Below, piece after piece: positions 4,751-5,423 of a stretch of 5,423 bases of DNA. The stretch covers positions 6,383-11,805 of the forward strand of contig JAAVHG010000018.1 in assembly GCA_014799855.1 (NCBI GenBank), written 5' to 3'. The notes under the pieces were generated by a model. That model had not been told where the DNA came from. It made no database searches and worked only from the letters and a program-made list of their open reading frames with translations. A program made the position numbers and the translations under genes. This stretch comes from Oscillibacter sp. GTDB taxonomy: Bacteria; Bacillota; Clostridia; Oscillospirales; Oscillospiraceae. Each line of letters opens with the position of its first letter. Position 1 is the first letter of the stretch.

Positions 4751-5423
4751 ATGGATCAAAAAGGCTTTATACGGGCGGACGTCCGGGAAAAGGTGACGGG
4801 CCAGGCCCGCTATGGGGACGATCTCCTCTTCCCCCGGATGCTGTACGCCAGGGCGGTTCACTGTCCCCACCCGCGGGCGCGGATTCTGCGCATTGACGGC
4901 GGAAAGGCCATGGAGGTCCCCGGCGTGGTGGGGGTCTACACCGCCAAGGACGTTCCGGGGCTGAACCAGGGACCCCAGGACAAGCCTATGCTGGCGGCGG
5001 ATATTGCCAACTCCGCCGGGGACGGCGTGGCGGTGGTTGCGGCGGAGACCCAGGCGGCGGCGGATCAGGGCGCGGCGCTGGTGGAGGTATCCTATGAGGT
5101 CCTTCCCGCCGTGCTGGACCCGGAGGAGGCGCTGTCCTCCCAGCCGCCGGTGGTCCTCTATCAGGAGGACGGCCTGACGGACAACGTGGTCTGCCAGCAC
5201 CGGGTGGTAAAGGGGGACGTGGAAAAGGGCTTTCAGGAGGCGGAGGTCATCCTGGAGCGCACCTACCAGACCCAGCGGATACAGCACTCCGCCATTGAGG
5301 CGGACACGGCGGTGGCGGTGCCGGAAAAGGACGGTACAGGCAGTGCCCAGTCCATTGAGGCACGTCAATATACCGCCCATATTCGTCCCGGAGGTGAGGA
5401 GCGCAAAGAAATAGAGCGCAACC
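4751..5423 (+). CDS. xdhA: Xanthine dehydrogenase-type molybdenum-binding subunit, N-terminal part (runs off the right edge)
   Basis: This subunit would carry the molybdenum cofactor and catalytic site of a xanthine dehydrogenase or related hydroxylase. Seen: 224 codons are open from ATG 4751, with GGAGGT (4740-4745) 5 nt upstream and the PLP remnant's stop 1 nt before. The N-terminal a/b-hammerhead domain is clear: EKVTGQARYGDDL at 13-25, PHPRARI at 39-45, PGVVGVYTAKDVPG at 57-70, VAVVAAET at 93-100 and VEVSYEVLPAVLDPEEAL at 111-128. The linker GDVEKGFQEAEVILERTY at 155-172 and HSAIEADTAVAV at 179-190 follow as in the family. From about residue 196 the sequence no longer fits: the expected valine/tyrosine strand and Q-x-P segment are absent (separate entry). 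A whole subunit has about 760 aa, so the cofactor-binding part is not visible. XDH, CO dehydrogenase-like or another purine or heterocycle hydroxylase all remain possible. It probably depends on XdhC for cofactor insertion. Confidence 0.87.
   Translation, partial: MDQKGFIRADVREKVTGQARYGDDLLFPRMLYARAVHCPHPRARILRIDGGKAMEVPGVVGVYTAKDVPGLNQGPQDKPMLAADIANSAGDGVAVVAAETQAAADQGAALVEVSYEVLPAVLDPEEALSSQPPVVLYQEDGLTDNVVCQHRVVKGDVEKGFQEAEVILERTYQTQRIQHSAIEADTAVAVPEKDGTGSAQSIEARQYTAHIRPGGEERKEIERN
5333..5423 (+). other. Foreign-looking end of the xdhA reading frame (possible insertion or chimeric junction)
   Basis: After ...VPEKDG (residue 195 of the xdhA-like gene) the frame stays open for 29 codons but reads TGSAQSIEARQYTAHI and then an arginine/glutamate-rich tail ending EERKEIERN, unlike any part of the molybdenum subunit expected here. 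Codon choice changes as well: ACA, AGT, CGT, CAA, ATA, GAA and AAA cluster in this stretch. G+C is about 56% by hand count over the last 88 bases, against about 65% in the 100 bases before position 5321. I do not recognise the new sequence, and no terminal repeat can be judged because the window ends. It may be the edge of a mobile element inserted in xdhA, an assembly join, or an unusual variant. Confidence 0.45.

Noticed and set aside
3921..4796. 291-codon plus-strand frame starting at TTG with GGAGG nearby
   Set aside because: It reads the PLP gene out of frame, gives an arginine/glycine-rich product and overruns the start of xdhA. Its first five codons (LRRIE) are only the displaced piece of the PLP motif.
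4406..5380. 324-codon minus-strand frame
   Set aside because: It is antisense to the PLP remnant and xdhA, with a proline/arginine-rich product and no domain.
1..5423. CRISPR array, tRNA, rRNA or riboswitch
   Set aside because: No regularly spaced repeats and no cloverleaf or rRNA sequence were seen, and the only leader (about 45 nt) is too short for a molybdenum-cofactor riboswitch.

Overview
The window reads as part of a high-G+C, low-spacing bacterial genome with strong GGAGG-type ribosome binding sites and some GTG starts. Together with a molybdenum-hydroxylase gene set, this suggests an anaerobic Firmicute of the Oscillospiraceae type (Flavonifractor or Pseudoflavonifractor-like). That placement is an inference from composition and gene content, not a database result.

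Left part (1 to 3740, minus strand): a tightly packed five-gene operon reading right to left. The order is xdhC (molybdenum-hydroxylase maturation factor), moaA and moaC (first two steps of molybdopterin synthesis), a small stand-alone MOSC-domain protein, and a MoeA-like molybdopterin-binding protein that runs off the left edge. Junctions are 3 nt, 4 nt, a 1-nt TAATG overlap and 3 nt, and every start has a good Shine-Dalgarno sequence, so one transcript and translational coupling are likely.

Middle (3741 to about 3907): an AT-rich divergent control region. It has a convincing promoter for the minus operon (TTGACT, 16 nt, TACGCT) and a candidate plus-strand promoter (TTGAAA, 16 nt, TACCAT) whose -10 element overlaps it. 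It also holds a 17-bp near-palindrome just downstream of the minus promoter, a direct repeat CTTTTCGG, and an 8-bp-arm inverted repeat.

Right part (about 3908 to 5423, plus strand): a damaged PLP-dependent D-cysteine desulfhydrase/ACC-deaminase family gene, followed 1 nt later by the start of a xanthine-dehydrogenase-type molybdenum-binding subunit (xdhA-like). The PLP gene has lost its N-terminus. The remains of the GGNKxRKLE motif lie in three reading frames, and the codon for the PLP-binding lysine is missing. The xdhA-like gene matches its family for about 195 codons. The last roughly 90 bases do not look like that family and have lower G+C, which suggests an insertion or a chimeric junction at the right edge.

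Together the genes form a self-contained module. MoaA and MoaC start cofactor synthesis, the MoeA-like and MOSC proteins probably handle later cofactor steps, XdhC prepares the cofactor for the hydroxylase, and the divergent unit encodes the hydroxylase. No entirely new system is evident. The most unusual points are the decayed PLP gene kept in front of xdhA, the abrupt end of xdhA homology, and the overlapping divergent promoters.
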